From: an uncultured Prevotella sp.
GTDB taxonomy: Bacteria; Bacteroidota; Bacteroidia; Bacteroidales; Bacteroidaceae
NCBI GenBank assembly: GCA_944319935.1
Contig: CALUFM010000003.1
Span: forward strand, 124,001 to 188,000
Length of the DNA: 64,000 nt
Direction of reading: 5' to 3'
This document shows positions 26,059 through 34,956 of the stretch, piece by piece (the stretch's first letter is position 1; every line of letters starts with the position of its first letter). The position numbers and the translations under genes were made by a program. Under the pieces are notes generated by a model. That model saw only the letters and a program-made list of their open reading frames with translations. It was not told the origin of the DNA and searched no databases.

Positions 26059-27162
26059 TTATTCGCTTTTTTGTGTACCGTAAAGGTTGCTGTACCAGTC
26101 GCCGTATTGCAGTGTTACGGTGAATGTCCTGTCTTTCCCTGTAGTGTTCGGCTCAACAGTTACATACAGGAATTCGTCCTCGCGCTTTACGGTCAGCCAT
26201 CCTGTCGTCTTGTTGAAAGAGTGTTCGTAAGCGCAAGCCATGCGTTCCTCGTAGCTTGCGGGGTGAATGTCGCCGTCGATGTCTATTTCTACTATGCTCC
26301 AGTCTTGCTCCCCGCCCGTGGCGAAACGTTGTGTGCCGCCCTCGGCTGTGAATGTCGCGCTGTCAGCCGAAAGCTTGATTTGGTCAGGCCATTGGCCTAT
26401 TTTTATCATGTTTTGCTTGCCGGCTATGGTGTCCGTGTAGTATTCAGTTTCAACTGTTATGCTGAAAGTCCTTGCTTTCCCTGGGTTGGGCTTTGCGGCC
26501 AATGTAATCTTGTGGCTCTCGCATTTCACGGTCAGCCAGTCGCATTCTTTCTCGAAATTCCCTGTGTTCAGCAGCGTTTCTTTTTCTTCTTTTGTCAGCG
26601 AGTAGCGGGTTTCGCCATTCAGGGCTATGCTGCCAATCCACCATTGCTTGCCTTTGGTGCTTATGTTGATGGTGTCGGCAAAGCCGTCAAGCGTCACGTT
26701 GTTGAATGACAGGCCTATGGCTTCGTCCAATGTCAGGGCGTTTTGGCTGCCTGTAACCGTGACGGTGTCGCTTTGGCTGGCCAAAATGATGTTGAACCTG
26801 CGCTCCGGTCCGTTGTTCGCTGTCGCCGTGAGCTGTATGTTCCCATCGGCGTATGATACGGTCAGCCATTTGAACGAGCCTTCGTATCGCCCGTTCTCGG
26901 CCGTCAGTTTTTTCTCGTTCTCGCCCATGGCGGCTGTTTCGTCGTCAACCGTCACGCTTTCAATCCACCAACCTTTGCTGTCTGTATGTATCACAGTGGT
27001 GTCGGGCTTTGACGTGAATGTTATCGTTGAGTCAGACAAGGCTATGCCTGTCGCAATGCCCGTATCCCCGGGAACTGTCCCTCCAGGCTGCGTGATGTCG
27101 TTGTCGTCTGAACATGAAAACAGGCACATCGCGATGATTGGTAGAATAAACAAGTTCTTCAT
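26059..27162 (-). CDS. BACON-like repeat lipoprotein
   Basis: 367-residue lipoprotein; leader MKNLFILPIIAMCLFSC with the lipobox at Cys17. Three repeats of about 100 residues follow, each with WWIESV/WWIGSI/DWSIVEI, then a WLTV segment (FKWLTVSYADGNIQLTATAN; CDWLTVKCESHKITLAAKPN; TGWLTVKREDEFLYVTVEPN) and a GPERRFNI/GKARTFSI/GKDRTFTV strand. This W-L-x-V / R-x-F pattern resembles BACON domains, carbohydrate- or mucin-associated Ig-like modules of Bacteroidetes. No catalytic domain is attached. It has its own promoter (27356-27386) and terminator hairpins. The ligand is unknown. Confidence 0.72.
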   Translation of the reverse strand: MKNLFILPIIAMCLFSCSDDNDITQPGGTVPGDTGIATGIALSDSTITFTSKPDTTVIHTDSKGWWIESVTVDDETAAMGENEKKLTAENGRYEGSFKWLTVSYADGNIQLTATANNGPERRFNIILASQSDTVTVTGSQNALTLDEAIGLSFNNVTLDGFADTINISTKGKQWWIGSIALNGETRYSLTKEEKETLLNTGNFEKECDWLTVKCESHKITLAAKPNPGKARTFSITVETEYYTDTIAGKQNMIKIGQWPDQIKLSADSATFTAEGGTQRFATGGEQDWSIVEIDIDGDIHPASYEERMACAYEHSFNKTTGWLTVKREDEFLYVTVEPNTTGKDRTFTVTLQYGDWYSNLYGTQKSE

Positions 27163-27355
27163 ATTTTGTTCTTTTATTGTTATGCGTGTATTGTTGTTTC
27201 ATTCGACCTCGTGTTGTGATATTGGTTGACGTGTGTTCTCCTCTAACCCGTCGAGGTCTGTACTGCACGAATGGAGAATAGTGAATAAGACCAACCCGAT
27301 AATGGTGTAAAAAGGCCTTTTTATAATTACTTTGTTTTATAGTTTAGATTTTTGA

Positions 27356-27386
27356 CAAAATTACATAAATTAAGTGCATGTGTCAA
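27356..27386 (-). promoter_or_regulatory. Promoter of the BACON-like lipoprotein gene
   Basis: On the minus strand TTG (27386-27384), 20 bp, TAATTTTG (27363-27356). Predicted start near 27350, leaving a leader of about 187 nt. The plus-strand gene at 27481 has a separate -7 element, TATATTTG, at 27439-27446, so the 318-bp gap 27163-27480 holds divergent promoters and nothing else that I can identify. Confidence 0.75.
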
Positions 27387-27480
27387 GCCTTGTTTGTTAT
27401 ATCTTGTTAAAAATAGGTATTTATGGATATAAATTCAATATATTTGCAACAACGGTATGTTAATAAGTCGAAAGTGAAAA

Positions 27481-28053
27481 ATGAAGACATTTGGATTTCC
27501 TGAAGGCGAGGCCCGCCAGTCATGGCGGGCCGGCGACACAGAAAGCGAGGCTTTGTATGCGGAGCTTCGCGGAGGCAAGTATTCTTATTACCCTTTCAAC
27601 ACGCACGACCTCGGTGAGGGCATGGCCATGGTCGAGGAGGTGATATGCGGCTACTGGAAGCCTCGTTATCTCGTAGACAACGAGGCGGGGCGTGCCTTCG
27701 AGTTCATGGATAGCGGCGAACACTTGGCCACCGTGGGGCTTGGCGACATAGAGTGGGGCACGCTGGAGGGGCTGCCTGGCGAGGTATTGGAACGCGCACG
27801 GCGGTTGTCGGCGCATTTCCCCACGATGGTCAGCAGGTTTGAACACGGCGTGGCCGAGGTCAGTTGGACGTTGAACCCTGACGGCATGTATTACATGGAC
27901 GACGACGGTTACGGCATGACTGACGACGAGGAGGTGAAAGTTTACGGATATATTGACAGGGGCGGGCGCGTGTCGGCCAAGTTCCGCATGATAAACGACT
28001 ACTCCGAGCTGAAAGCGATGAGGGCTGAAGCTGAGGCCAAGGCCGCAAGGTGA
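27481..28053 (+). CDS. Conserved-looking protein of unknown function
   Basis: 190 residues, acidic, no signal peptide and no membrane segment, so probably cytoplasmic. Sequence marks: paired Trp-Gly motifs (DIEWGTLEGL), EGMAMVEEVICGYWKPRYLV, a Gly/Asp/Tyr-rich patch near 140 (GMYYMDDDGYGMTDDEEV) and a charged helical C-terminus ending AEAEAKAAR. I do not recognise the family. The frame is convincingly coding: ATG with a -7 element, TATATTTG, 34 bp upstream, codon use like its neighbours, and no overlap. It stands alone between a lipoprotein gene and ptb. Confidence 0.65.
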   Translation: MKTFGFPEGEARQSWRAGDTESEALYAELRGGKYSYYPFNTHDLGEGMAMVEEVICGYWKPRYLVDNEAGRAFEFMDSGEHLATVGLGDIEWGTLEGLPGEVLERARRLSAHFPTMVSRFEHGVAEVSWTLNPDGMYYMDDDGYGMTDDEEVKVYGYIDRGGRVSAKFRMINDYSELKAMRAEAEAKAAR

Positions 28054-28505
28054 GGCTTTGCGCCGTGGCCGTAAGCGCAATGCCTGCAGATAGCTTTAAT
28101 TGCATGTAACACGTTGCCTGTCAGTTATTTGCGTCCGCTTGCGCATGGCTCGCGGTCGGGCGTTTTGCGGTTTGCCGCCTTTTAGCTTGTAAAAGGCGGC
28201 AAACCGCAAGGCAATACATGGCCTTTCAGGCGGCGTTTTGCCGTCTTTTGCAAAGCGTGCGCTGGCGTGGCCTTTTTCAGGTTGCGGTCGGGCGTGTGCC
28301 GTGCGGCTGTCATATATATAATAAGATGTTGCAAATCGTAACTTTCTTTTTGCACCGTAAAGGTGGTTTTGCGTGCTTTTTATGAAGCGTCAGTGCCCGT
28401 ATGCGCATGGTGCCGACGGTCTTTTGATTTATTAGTGTCAATATATGGAAGAGCGACAGTTATGTTCTTTTTTTCTAAAAAACGAATTATTATCACGATT
28501 TTATT
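28054..28505. other. Non-coding stretch with dispersed repeat module
   Basis: About 450 bp without a gene. At 28120-28260 lies a GCAAAAGGCGGC-type module (TTGCCGCCTTTTAGC ... GTAAAAGGCGGCAAACCGC ... GGCCTTTCAGGCGGCGTTTTGCCG), which can form hairpins and may end transcription of the 27481 gene. The rest is A/T-rich sequence before the ptb promoter. Confidence 0.6.
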
Positions 28506-28535
28506 TTGAAGTTTCCCGTACATGTACTATATTTG
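28506..28535 (+). promoter_or_regulatory. Promoter of ptb-buk
   Basis: TTG (28506-28508), 19 bp, TATATTTG (28528-28535). Predicted start near 28541, leader about 83 nt. Confidence 0.78.
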
Positions 28536-28623
28536 CACAAAAAGACGGAAAGTGTGCGGTTTTTGGTCTGCCATCAGTCATTTTGCCGTTGGTTTTCGCC
28601 TTTTCACTTAAATCTTATTAACC

Positions 28624-29526
28624 ATGACAATACGAAATTTTGACGATTTAACCAACATGCTCGCCCAAGCGCATGGACGCAAGCGTGTGGTTGTTGCTAA
28701 CCCGGCCGACTCTCATACGGAATACGTTGTGGAGCGCGCCCTCAACGAAGGCATCGCCGACTTCATCCTGGTTTGCGTGGAGGAATGCAAGCCTGAGTTC
28801 GAGGCTCTGCGCGGCCGTTTCGGCGGACATGTAGAGGTCGTTATAGAGCCGACCATCGACGATGCGGCCCGCCGCTCTGTTGCCATTGTCAGGGCAGGCG
28901 ACGCCGATGTGCTGATGAAAGGCACGATGAACACTGACAACCTGCTGCACGCCGTGCTGAACAAAGAGCATGGCATACTTGAGCCGGGGCGCGTGTTGAG
29001 CCACGTCACGGTGACCAGCATCCCGGCATACGGCAAGCTCGTGGTGTTCTCTGACGCAGCCGTGGTGCCCCGTCCCACGCTCGACCAGTTTGACGCCATA
29101 CTCGGTTACGCCGTTGACGTCAGCCACCGCATCGGCGTGAAGTGCCCAGGCGTGGCCTTGGTCAACTTCACAGAGAAAGTCAACGAGAAGTTCCCACATA
29201 CCTTATATTATGAAGAGCTGAAGCGTCGCGCCGCCGAGGGGCGTTACGGCGAGGCGTGTGTAAGCGGTCCAATGGACGTTAAGACGGCTCTTGACTCCGA
29301 GAGCGGCAAGATAAAAGGCATCTCGTCGCCCGTTGTAGGCAACGCCGACGTGCTGATATTCCCCAACATCGAGTCGGGCAACGTGTTCTATAAGACTATC
29401 TCCCTGTTTGCCGGGGCTGACATGGCGGGCATGCTTTGCGGCACTACAGTGCCCGTGGTTGTGGCTTCGCGCGCAGACTCGTGCGAGTCGAAGTTCTACA
29501 GCCTCGCCCTCGCATGTGTCGATTAA
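28624..29526 (+). CDS. ptb: Phosphate butyryltransferase
   Basis: Transfers a short-chain acyl group between CoA and phosphate (butyryl- or branched-chain acyl-CoA plus Pi to acyl phosphate plus CoA). The 300-residue protein matches the phosphotransbutyrylase/phosphate acetyltransferase family: DADVLMKGTMNTDNLLHAVL (about 99-118), LSHVTVTSIPAYGKLVVFSD, GPMDVKTALDSES, and the C-terminal GADMAGMLCGTTVPVVVASR. Length fits Ptb rather than the longer Pta. buk follows, so the pair can make ATP from acyl-CoA; in Bacteroidales these pairs are often linked to isobutyrate or isovalerate from amino acids, so substrate preference is open. A heptamer inverted repeat separates the two genes. Confidence 0.93.
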   Translation: MTIRNFDDLTNMLAQAHGRKRVVVANPADSHTEYVVERALNEGIADFILVCVEECKPEFEALRGRFGGHVEVVIEPTIDDAARRSVAIVRAGDADVLMKGTMNTDNLLHAVLNKEHGILEPGRVLSHVTVTSIPAYGKLVVFSDAAVVPRPTLDQFDAILGYAVDVSHRIGVKCPGVALVNFTEKVNEKFPHTLYYEELKRRAAEGRYGEACVSGPMDVKTALDSESGKIKGISSPVVGNADVLIFPNIESGNVFYKTISLFAGADMAGMLCGTTVPVVVASRADSCESKFYSLALACVD

Positions 29527-29527
29527 G

Positions 29528-29629
29528 TAATTCATAATTCACAATTCATAATGCATGATTGGGTCGGGTTCAGACAATACGCAGAGGCGTATGCCAAATT
29601 GTGAATTATGAATTGTGAATTATGAATTA
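29528..29629. repeat. Heptamer-word inverted repeat between ptb and buk
   Basis: Left arm 29528-29562 (TAATTCATAATTCACAATTC...) and right arm 29598-29629 (...GTGAATTATGAATTGTGAAT) are complementary and built from 7-nt words GAATTAT/GAATTGT. It begins 1 bp after the ptb stop and lies inside a co-directional operon. A further half-arm (ATTATGAATTATGAAT) leads into buk. Confidence 0.85.
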
Positions 29630-29671
29630 GCTGTTGTGGCATTATGAATTATGAATAAGAATAAAAAAGAT

Positions 29672-30730
29672 ATGCGAATTTTAGTAATCAACCCAGGTTC
29701 TACGTCCACGAAGATTGCCGTCTACGAGGATGACAAGTCCGTATGGATGACCGGCGCGCACCATCACGTAAGCGAGCTTGCCGCATTCCAGCATATAAGT
29801 GACCAGTATGAATACCGCAAGAATTTCGTCTTGCAGCGTCTTGCCGACGCCGGCATAGACCGCCATTTCGACGCTGTCATCGGGCGCGGCGGCTTGTTGC
29901 ATCCTCTCGCCGGCGGCGTTTACGTTGTCAACGACAAGATGAAGCATGACCTGATGCACGCCGAGCGCGAGCATGCATGCAACCTCGGCGCGCTCATCGC
30001 GGCCGAAATCGCCGACGAGTGCGGCTGTCCCGCTTATATCGCCGACCCCGTAGTGGTTGACGAGATGCGCCCCGAGGCTCGTTATACGGGCTTCCCGGGA
30101 GTTGACAGGAAGTCGATTTTCCATGCCCTCAACCAAAAGGCCGTGGCGCGACAGTACGCCACTTCAGTTGGAAAGAAGTATGAGGACATGCGCCTGATAG
30201 TAGCCCACATAGGCGGAGGAATATCCGTCGGCGCGCACGTTTTGGGCAAGGTGGTTGACGTCAACAACGCCCTTGACGGCGAAGGGCCGTTCTCTCCCGA
30301 GCGTGCCGGCACCGTTCCGGCAGGCCAGTTGGTTGACATCTGCTTCAGCGGACAGTACACCAAAAAGGAGGTTAAGCAGATGATAAGCGGCAAGGGCGGA
30401 CTTGCAGCCCTGCTCGGCGAGACAGACATGATAACCATCGACCGCAAGGCCGAGGACGGCGAACATCCTTACAAGGAGGTGATTGACGCCATGATGTACA
30501 CCATCGCCAAGCAGATAGGGGCTATGTACGTAGCCATGGAGGGCAAGGCTGAGGCCATCATCCTGACAGGAGGCATCGCGCACAGTGACTATTGCATGCC
30601 TATATTGAGCCGCCAGATTGACTATCTCGCCCCAGTAGTAATCATGCCGGGCGAGAACGAGATGGGTTCGCTGGCCTACAACGCCCTCGGCGTGCTGCGC
30701 GGCGAACTGCCTTTGCTCGAATACGAATGA
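29672..30730 (+). CDS. buk: Butyrate kinase
   Basis: Converts butyryl (or branched-chain acyl) phosphate plus ADP to the acid plus ATP. The 352-residue ASKHA-fold kinase has the phosphate-1 motif ILVINPGSTSTKIAVYE at its start, AHIGGGISVGAH (about 180), the INALDGEGPFSPERAGT-type active-site loop (NALDGEGPFSPERAG) and the adenosine motif ILTGGIAHS near 295. I choose ATG 29672 (MRILVINPG): the in-frame ATG at 29651 lies inside the heptamer repeat and would add MNKNKKD, while 29672 has an A/G-rich site just upstream. It forms an ATP-yielding pair with ptb and is followed by another heptamer inverted repeat. Confidence 0.94.
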   Translation: MRILVINPGSTSTKIAVYEDDKSVWMTGAHHHVSELAAFQHISDQYEYRKNFVLQRLADAGIDRHFDAVIGRGGLLHPLAGGVYVVNDKMKHDLMHAEREHACNLGALIAAEIADECGCPAYIADPVVVDEMRPEARYTGFPGVDRKSIFHALNQKAVARQYATSVGKKYEDMRLIVAHIGGGISVGAHVLGKVVDVNNALDGEGPFSPERAGTVPAGQLVDICFSGQYTKKEVKQMISGKGGLAALLGETDMITIDRKAEDGEHPYKEVIDAMMYTIAKQIGAMYVAMEGKAEAIILTGGIAHSDYCMPILSRQIDYLAPVVIMPGENEMGSLAYNALGVLRGELPLLEYE

Positions 30731-30757
30731 TTTTTTGAATTAAGATTGAGGGCATTT

Positions 30758-30853
30758 TAAGTTAAGAATTAAGAGTTAAGGATTAAGAAAATCACCATAG
30801 TTAAATCATGGGCAAAGCATGTTTTCTTAATCCTTAACTCTTAATTCTTAATT
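30758..30853. repeat. Heptamer-word inverted repeat after buk
   Basis: Arms 30758-30790 and 30822-30853 are complementary and consist of TTAAGAA/TTAAGAG/TTAAGGA 7-nt words. The loop is about 31 nt. Terminator-like position 27 bp after the buk stop. Confidence 0.85.
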
Positions 30854-30895
30854 ATATTGTCTTTCCCTTGCAGCCGTAATGTAAAAAACGATAGA

Positions 30896-31005
30896 TACCT
30901 TTGCCGTAGACTAAATGAGGTATCTGTATGTTTGATTTCTTCATAAACGTCATTTCACAGCGGGCCATGCCGGGCTTCACAGTAAGCCGGGCGTGGCCTT
31001 TTTGC
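30896..31005 (+). promoter_or_regulatory. Leader with short ORF and hairpin before the phosphoesterase gene
   Basis: TACCTTTG (30896-30903) can serve as a -7 element. Downstream, ATG 30928 opens a 36-codon frame (MFDFFINVISQRAMPGFTVS...). Inside it the hairpin GGCCATGCCGGGCTT...AAGCCGGGCGTGGCC (about 30963-31000) is followed by TTTTT. The set of promoter, short ORF and T-tailed hairpin before a structural gene resembles an attenuator, but it could equally be a terminator for a small unrecognised transcript. Confidence 0.45.
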
Positions 31006-31042
31006 ATGTTTGGCGTTGAGTGGAGCTTAAAATGTTGACGGC

Positions 31043-32470
31043 ATGAAGGCGAAAGTGTTGTTTGCGTTGCTGCTGTGCGCGGTGTTCATGGGCAGCGGAG
31101 TTGCCCGACAGACGGTTTTCAACGTGTCGGGCAGGGTGGTAGATACGGCCGGGCGGGGCGTAGCGGGCGTCGTTGTGAACAACGGGACGCGCTTCACTAC
31201 GACCGACGAGGACGGGCGCTGGTCGCTGATGACCGACACATTGACGAGCAAGTACATATCAATAACCACCCCGGCCGACTTCTGTTTGCCTTCAACCGAC
31301 GGTCTTGCGTCCGGCTTTTATGTGTCGGTGGGCGAGGCTCTCGCCGCCGGCGGGCACGACTTCGTGTTGGAGCGGCGCAAGGAAAGGGTTGAGAACTTTT
31401 ATTACATAGCCATATCAGACCCCCAGGTGCGCGACGAGAGCGACATGCGCCGGTGGCTCGGCGAGACCATGCCCGACATCCGCCACACAGTGGACTCGCT
31501 CAAGCGGCGGCGCGAGGTGGTGGGAATCGCGCTGGGAGACATCGTTTTCGACAACATGCTTTTGTTTGATGATTATAGGCAGTCGGTGAGGAACACGGGC
31601 ATGACCCTTTACCATTGCATAGGCAACCACGACTTCGACAAACGTTGGCAAGAGCTGCACAACATGCGGCTTGGCACTCCCGTGTACGCCGAGATGGAGT
31701 ATAACAAACGGTTCGGCCCGACCGACTACTCGTTCAACATGGGCAAGGCGCACGTCGTGACGATGAAAAACATCAACTACGTTGGCAATGGGCAGTACAT
31801 TGAAAGCATGACTGACCGGCAGATGGAGTGGCTCGAAAAGGACCTGAGCTACGTGCCGAAAGGCTCTCTCGTCATACTGAACATGCACGCGGCGGGATGG
31901 AACACCGTGGCGGGAAGCGGCAACATGCGCAACGCCAGTAGGTTGGCCGAGGTGCTGAAGGGCTACCGTGTACACGTGTTCTGCGGGCATACGCATTTCT
32001 TCCAGAACGTTGAAGTGGCGCAAGAGCTTTACCAGCACAACATCGGGGCTGCTTGCGGGGCTTGGTGGACGGGGCATATCAACCGCTGCGGCGCGCCCAA
32101 CGGATACATGATAGTTGACGTCAACGGCGACGAACTGGCATGGCATTACAAGCCGACGGGCTTCCCTGTGAGCCGACAATTCGACGTCTACGGGCAAGGC
32201 CGGTTCCCGACGCAAAAGGATTACGTCGTGGCCAACGTGTGGGATTATGACCGGAAATGGCGGGTGGAGTGGTTTCAGGACGGGCGGCCGATGGGCGCGA
32301 TGGAGCGTTTCACCGACATTGACGGCAACTATGCTTCGCGTTTCGCCGAGCGTCAGGCCGACTCAGAGACGCCGCACCTGTTCCGCTGTCGCCCTGAAGG
32401 CAAGTATAAGGAGATAAAAGTCGTTGTCACCAACCGTTTCGGCGAGCGTTATTCAGCCGTGGTGAAATAG
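31043..32470 (+). CDS. Secreted calcineurin-like metallophosphoesterase with N- and C-terminal Ig-like domains
   Basis: 475 residues with a signal peptide (MKAKVLFALLLCAVFMGSGV). Residues about 28-110 form a carboxypeptidase-regulatory/metallophosphatase-N-type beta domain (VSGRVVDTAGRGVAGVVVNN). The central phosphoesterase domain shows all metal motifs: AISDPQV (about 130), GDIVFDN, GNHDFDKRW (about 193) and CGHTHFFQN (about 318). The last 110 residues fit the metallophosphatase-C domain (WRVEWFQDGRPMGAMERF). Substrate unknown; such proteins in Bacteroides cleave phosphate esters outside the inner membrane. Not in an obvious operon. Confidence 0.88.
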   Translation: MKAKVLFALLLCAVFMGSGVARQTVFNVSGRVVDTAGRGVAGVVVNNGTRFTTTDEDGRWSLMTDTLTSKYISITTPADFCLPSTDGLASGFYVSVGEALAAGGHDFVLERRKERVENFYYIAISDPQVRDESDMRRWLGETMPDIRHTVDSLKRRREVVGIALGDIVFDNMLLFDDYRQSVRNTGMTLYHCIGNHDFDKRWQELHNMRLGTPVYAEMEYNKRFGPTDYSFNMGKAHVVTMKNINYVGNGQYIESMTDRQMEWLEKDLSYVPKGSLVILNMHAAGWNTVAGSGNMRNASRLAEVLKGYRVHVFCGHTHFFQNVEVAQELYQHNIGAACGAWWTGHINRCGAPNGYMIVDVNGDELAWHYKPTGFPVSRQFDVYGQGRFPTQKDYVVANVWDYDRKWRVEWFQDGRPMGAMERFTDIDGNYASRFAERQADSETPHLFRCRPEGKYKEIKVVVTNRFGERYSAVVK

Positions 32471-32496
32471 TTTGCATGAATGAGAAAAAGTATTCC

Positions 32497-32847
32497 TCAT
32501 CGTATTTGTTTTAGTCCGTTTGCTTCAAGCAACCTGTCAATTTCTGTGGCTGATATGCTTTCGCGTTCGGACTTTTCATAGATATATAGCAGGTTTATTT
32601 CCGTTTCGTTAACTGAGGCGACCACTGTCAATGTAATCACCCTTGCTCCGCCGCTTTTCCCTTTGCCCTTTGAGGCTATGCGCATGCGTATTTTTCTTAG
32701 TCCGTTGCCCAAGTCTGTGCCGAGATAAGGGTTTGCAAGAATGTCGTCTCTCAGCATTTTAAGGTCAGACACTATTGAGCGGTAACGTTTGCTTAGGCGT
32801 TTGACTTCCCTGTCAAACGTAGCCAAAGACTCAATCCTATACCGCAT
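32497..32847 (-). CDS. RelE/ParE-superfamily toxin
   Basis: 116-residue basic protein matching RelE/HigB-type toxins, which usually act as ribosome-dependent mRNA endonucleases. Visible marks: RIESLATFDREVKRLSKRYRS at the N-terminus, GLRKIRMRIASKGKGKSGGARVIT (about 60-83, shown for its basic Gly-rich loop) and NLLYIYEKSERESI near the end. Its ATG overlaps the end of the upstream antitoxin gene by 11 bp (antitoxin GAAAATGCGGTATAG contains the start), the usual sign of translational coupling. Activity is not proven by sequence. Confidence 0.82.
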   Translation of the reverse strand: MRYRIESLATFDREVKRLSKRYRSIVSDLKMLRDDILANPYLGTDLGNGLRKIRMRIASKGKGKSGGARVITLTVVASVNETEINLLYIYEKSERESISATEIDRLLEANGLKQIR

Positions 32848-33067
32848 TTTCCAATTCTTTTATCAGTTCGTCAAGTGGTCTTTTCCTGCCTGCTTTCATG
32901 TCTTTTAGGCCAGAGTCGATTCCTGCAAGGATTTCCTCTTTGCTGATACTGTCTTCTTTTTTGCTTTCCAAGTTCTCGTGCAGTTTTTCCAAAAGCCATT
33001 TCTGGTTGTTGACAGATAGGCTCTGGATGGTTTGCCACAGACTTTCCAATGATATTGTCGCTTTCAT
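32837..33067 (-). CDS. Antitoxin of the RelE-type module
   Basis: 76-residue acidic partner: MKATISLESLWQTIQSLSVN at the N-terminus, then a charged helical tail (SKEEILAGIDSGLKDMKAGR) ending ELIKELENAV. Such short Bacteroidales antitoxins carry a degenerate DNA-binding N-terminus and a toxin-binding C-terminus. The start at 33067 has GGAGG 6-10 nt upstream; the longer frame to 33130 runs through the promoter. The promoter at 33100-33130 would give a short leader and is likely autoregulated (family knowledge). Confidence 0.75.
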   Translation of the reverse strand: MKATISLESLWQTIQSLSVNNQKWLLEKLHENLESKKEDSISKEEILAGIDSGLKDMKAGRKRPLDELIKELENAV

Positions 33068-33099
33068 TTCCAGTTCCTCCTTTGTTTGTTTCTCAAATG

Positions 33100-33130
33100 C
33101 AAATATACTTATTATTCCTATAAGTTGCAA
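33100..33130 (-). promoter_or_regulatory. Promoter of the toxin-antitoxin operon
   Basis: Minus strand TTG (33130-33128), 20 bp, TATATTTG (33107-33100). Predicted start near 33094, leader about 27 nt. A GCAAAAGGCGGC-type repeat module (33170-33290) lies just upstream. Confidence 0.78.
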
Positions 33131-33452
33131 GAGTTTTCATGCCAATGAGCGGCTTTTTTTGTTGGCAAGGGTTGCCGTATGGTTTTCCGTTTTGCGGCCT
33201 TTTGCCGTGCGGAATGCCGCCTTTTGAGCGATGAAAGGCCGTCTTTTGCACGATGAAACGCGGCATATTGGAAACATGCTGACAGTCAATGCTTTACCGG
33301 CGTGCTGACGGCGTGCGCCCGAATGCGTCGCCGGCGGCTGCTTGGTCGGCGGTTTTAATATTCTGTTAAGATTGCTGCTGGCGGCTCGTTTCATTTTCAC
33401 GGTTCGATGAAATTCCGTATTTTTGCAACACAGATTACAAAAAATCATTGTC

Positions 33453-34952
33453 ATGAAAAGAAACTTTTTGTTTGCGAAAGTCCTCTTCCTCGCCGTCGCC
33501 TTTGCGTGCCTCGGCTGTGTGGGGGGCGTGGCGGCTGGTGCCGAGAGGCCGAAGCTGGTAGTCGGAATAGTGGTTGACCAGATGCGTTGGGACTACCTTT
33601 ACCGTTATTACGACCTCTACGGCGAGGGCGGTTTCAAGCGTCTGATGGCCGAAGGCTACAATTGCGAGAACACGATGATCAACTATGTGCCCACCGTGAC
33701 GGGCGTCGGCCACGCCTCTATCTTTACGGGCAGCGTGCCGGCCATCCACGGCATAGCCGGCAACAACTTCATCAAGGACGGCAAGATGATTTACTGCTGT
33801 GACGACTCTGCGGTGAGGGGAGTGGGCAGCGATACCGACGCGGGCCGCATGTCGCCGCGCAACATGCTGACGACGACCATCGGCGACGAGCTGAAAATCG
33901 CCACCGACTTCAAGGCCAAGGTGGTCGGCGTGTCACTGAAAGACCGTGCCTCAATCCTGCCCGCCGGCCATTCGGCCGATGGTGCTTACTGGATAGACAA
34001 TTCCACGGGCACGTTCATCACCAGCACTTATTACATGGAAGAGCTGCCGCAGTGGGTTGTCGCCTTCAACAAGAAGTACGGCGGCAAGAGCGAGAGGGAG
34101 ATAGGCTATTCAGCTTATGGCAACCTCATCACCGCCGAGATGGCCAAGGCCGCCATTGAGGGCGAGGCGTTGGGGCAAGATGCTGTGACCGACTTGCTCA
34201 CCGTAAGCTTCTCATGCACCGATAAAATAGGCCACGAGTATGCCACGCACAGCCCAGAGATACGCGAAATATTCCTCGACCTCGACAAAAAACTGGCTGA
34301 CTTCTTCACATATCTTGACCAAAAAGTGGGCAAGGGGCAGTATCTCGTGTTCCTCACGGCTGACCATGGTGCGGCCAACAACGCGCTCATGCTGCGTGAA
34401 CACGGCATTCCGGCTGGCGGGTTTGTAGCTTCCGAGGTGAAAAAGGCCCTTGACGACTATCTTAAACAGAAGTTCGGCGTGCAACGCAGCCTCGTGGCAG
34501 AGGTTGCCGATTACAAGGTTTTCCTTGACCGTGAGGCTGTCAGCGCGCAGTCGTTGCAGTTGGCCGAAGTGAAGGAGGCCGCCATCGACTGGCTGAAGTG
34601 TGACCCGCAGTATGCTTACGTGGTTGACCTTGAGCATGCGATGGCCGCCACGCTGCCCGCCGTTGTCCGCGAGAGGCTCGTAAACGGTTACCACCGCCTG
34701 CGCAGCGGAGACATACAGATTGTGCTTAACCCGGCGCATTATGAAGTGGGTTCAAGCGAAATCGGCCGCGGAACGACGCACGGCGTATGGAATCCGTATG
34801 ACTCGCACATCCCGTTCATCCTCATGGGGTGGCACGTTAAGCCGGGAGCAACCAACGCAAAGACAACCATCAACGACATTGCCGCCACCGTCTGCGCCAT
34901 GATTCACGTGCAGATGCCCAACGGATGCATAGGCAACGCGGTGGAATTTTAG
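33453..34952 (+). CDS. PafA-like alkaline phosphatase superfamily protein, exported
   Basis: 499 residues with a signal peptide (FLFAKVLFLAVAFACLGCVG). The fold is that of alkaline phosphatases and nucleotide pyrophosphatases: VVGIVVDQMRWDYLYRY with the first metal Asp (about 42), YVPTVTGVGHASIFTG with the candidate nucleophile Thr81/83, a second metal set in STDKIGHEY-like SCTDKIGHEYATHSP (about 250), and LTADHGAANN (about 304). This matches PafA-type phosphomonoesterases, periplasmic phosphate-scavenging enzymes of Bacteroidetes. Start ATG 33453: a -7 element TATTTTTG at 33418-33425 overlaps the ten extra codons of the longer frame, which are rejected. Ends against a nonamer inverted repeat. 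Confidence 0.88.
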   Translation: MKRNFLFAKVLFLAVAFACLGCVGGVAAGAERPKLVVGIVVDQMRWDYLYRYYDLYGEGGFKRLMAEGYNCENTMINYVPTVTGVGHASIFTGSVPAIHGIAGNNFIKDGKMIYCCDDSAVRGVGSDTDAGRMSPRNMLTTTIGDELKIATDFKAKVVGVSLKDRASILPAGHSADGAYWIDNSTGTFITSTYYMEELPQWVVAFNKKYGGKSEREIGYSAYGNLITAEMAKAAIEGEALGQDAVTDLLTVSFSCTDKIGHEYATHSPEIREIFLDLDKKLADFFTYLDQKVGKGQYLVFLTADHGAANNALMLREHGIPAGGFVASEVKKALDDYLKQKFGVQRSLVAEVADYKVFLDREAVSAQSLQLAEVKEAAIDWLKCDPQYAYVVDLEHAMAATLPAVVRERLVNGYHRLRSGDIQIVLNPAHYEVGSSEIGRGTTHGVWNPYDSHIPFILMGWHVKPGATNAKTTINDIAATVCAMIHVQMPNGCIGNAVEF

Positions 34953-34956
34953 TCCG

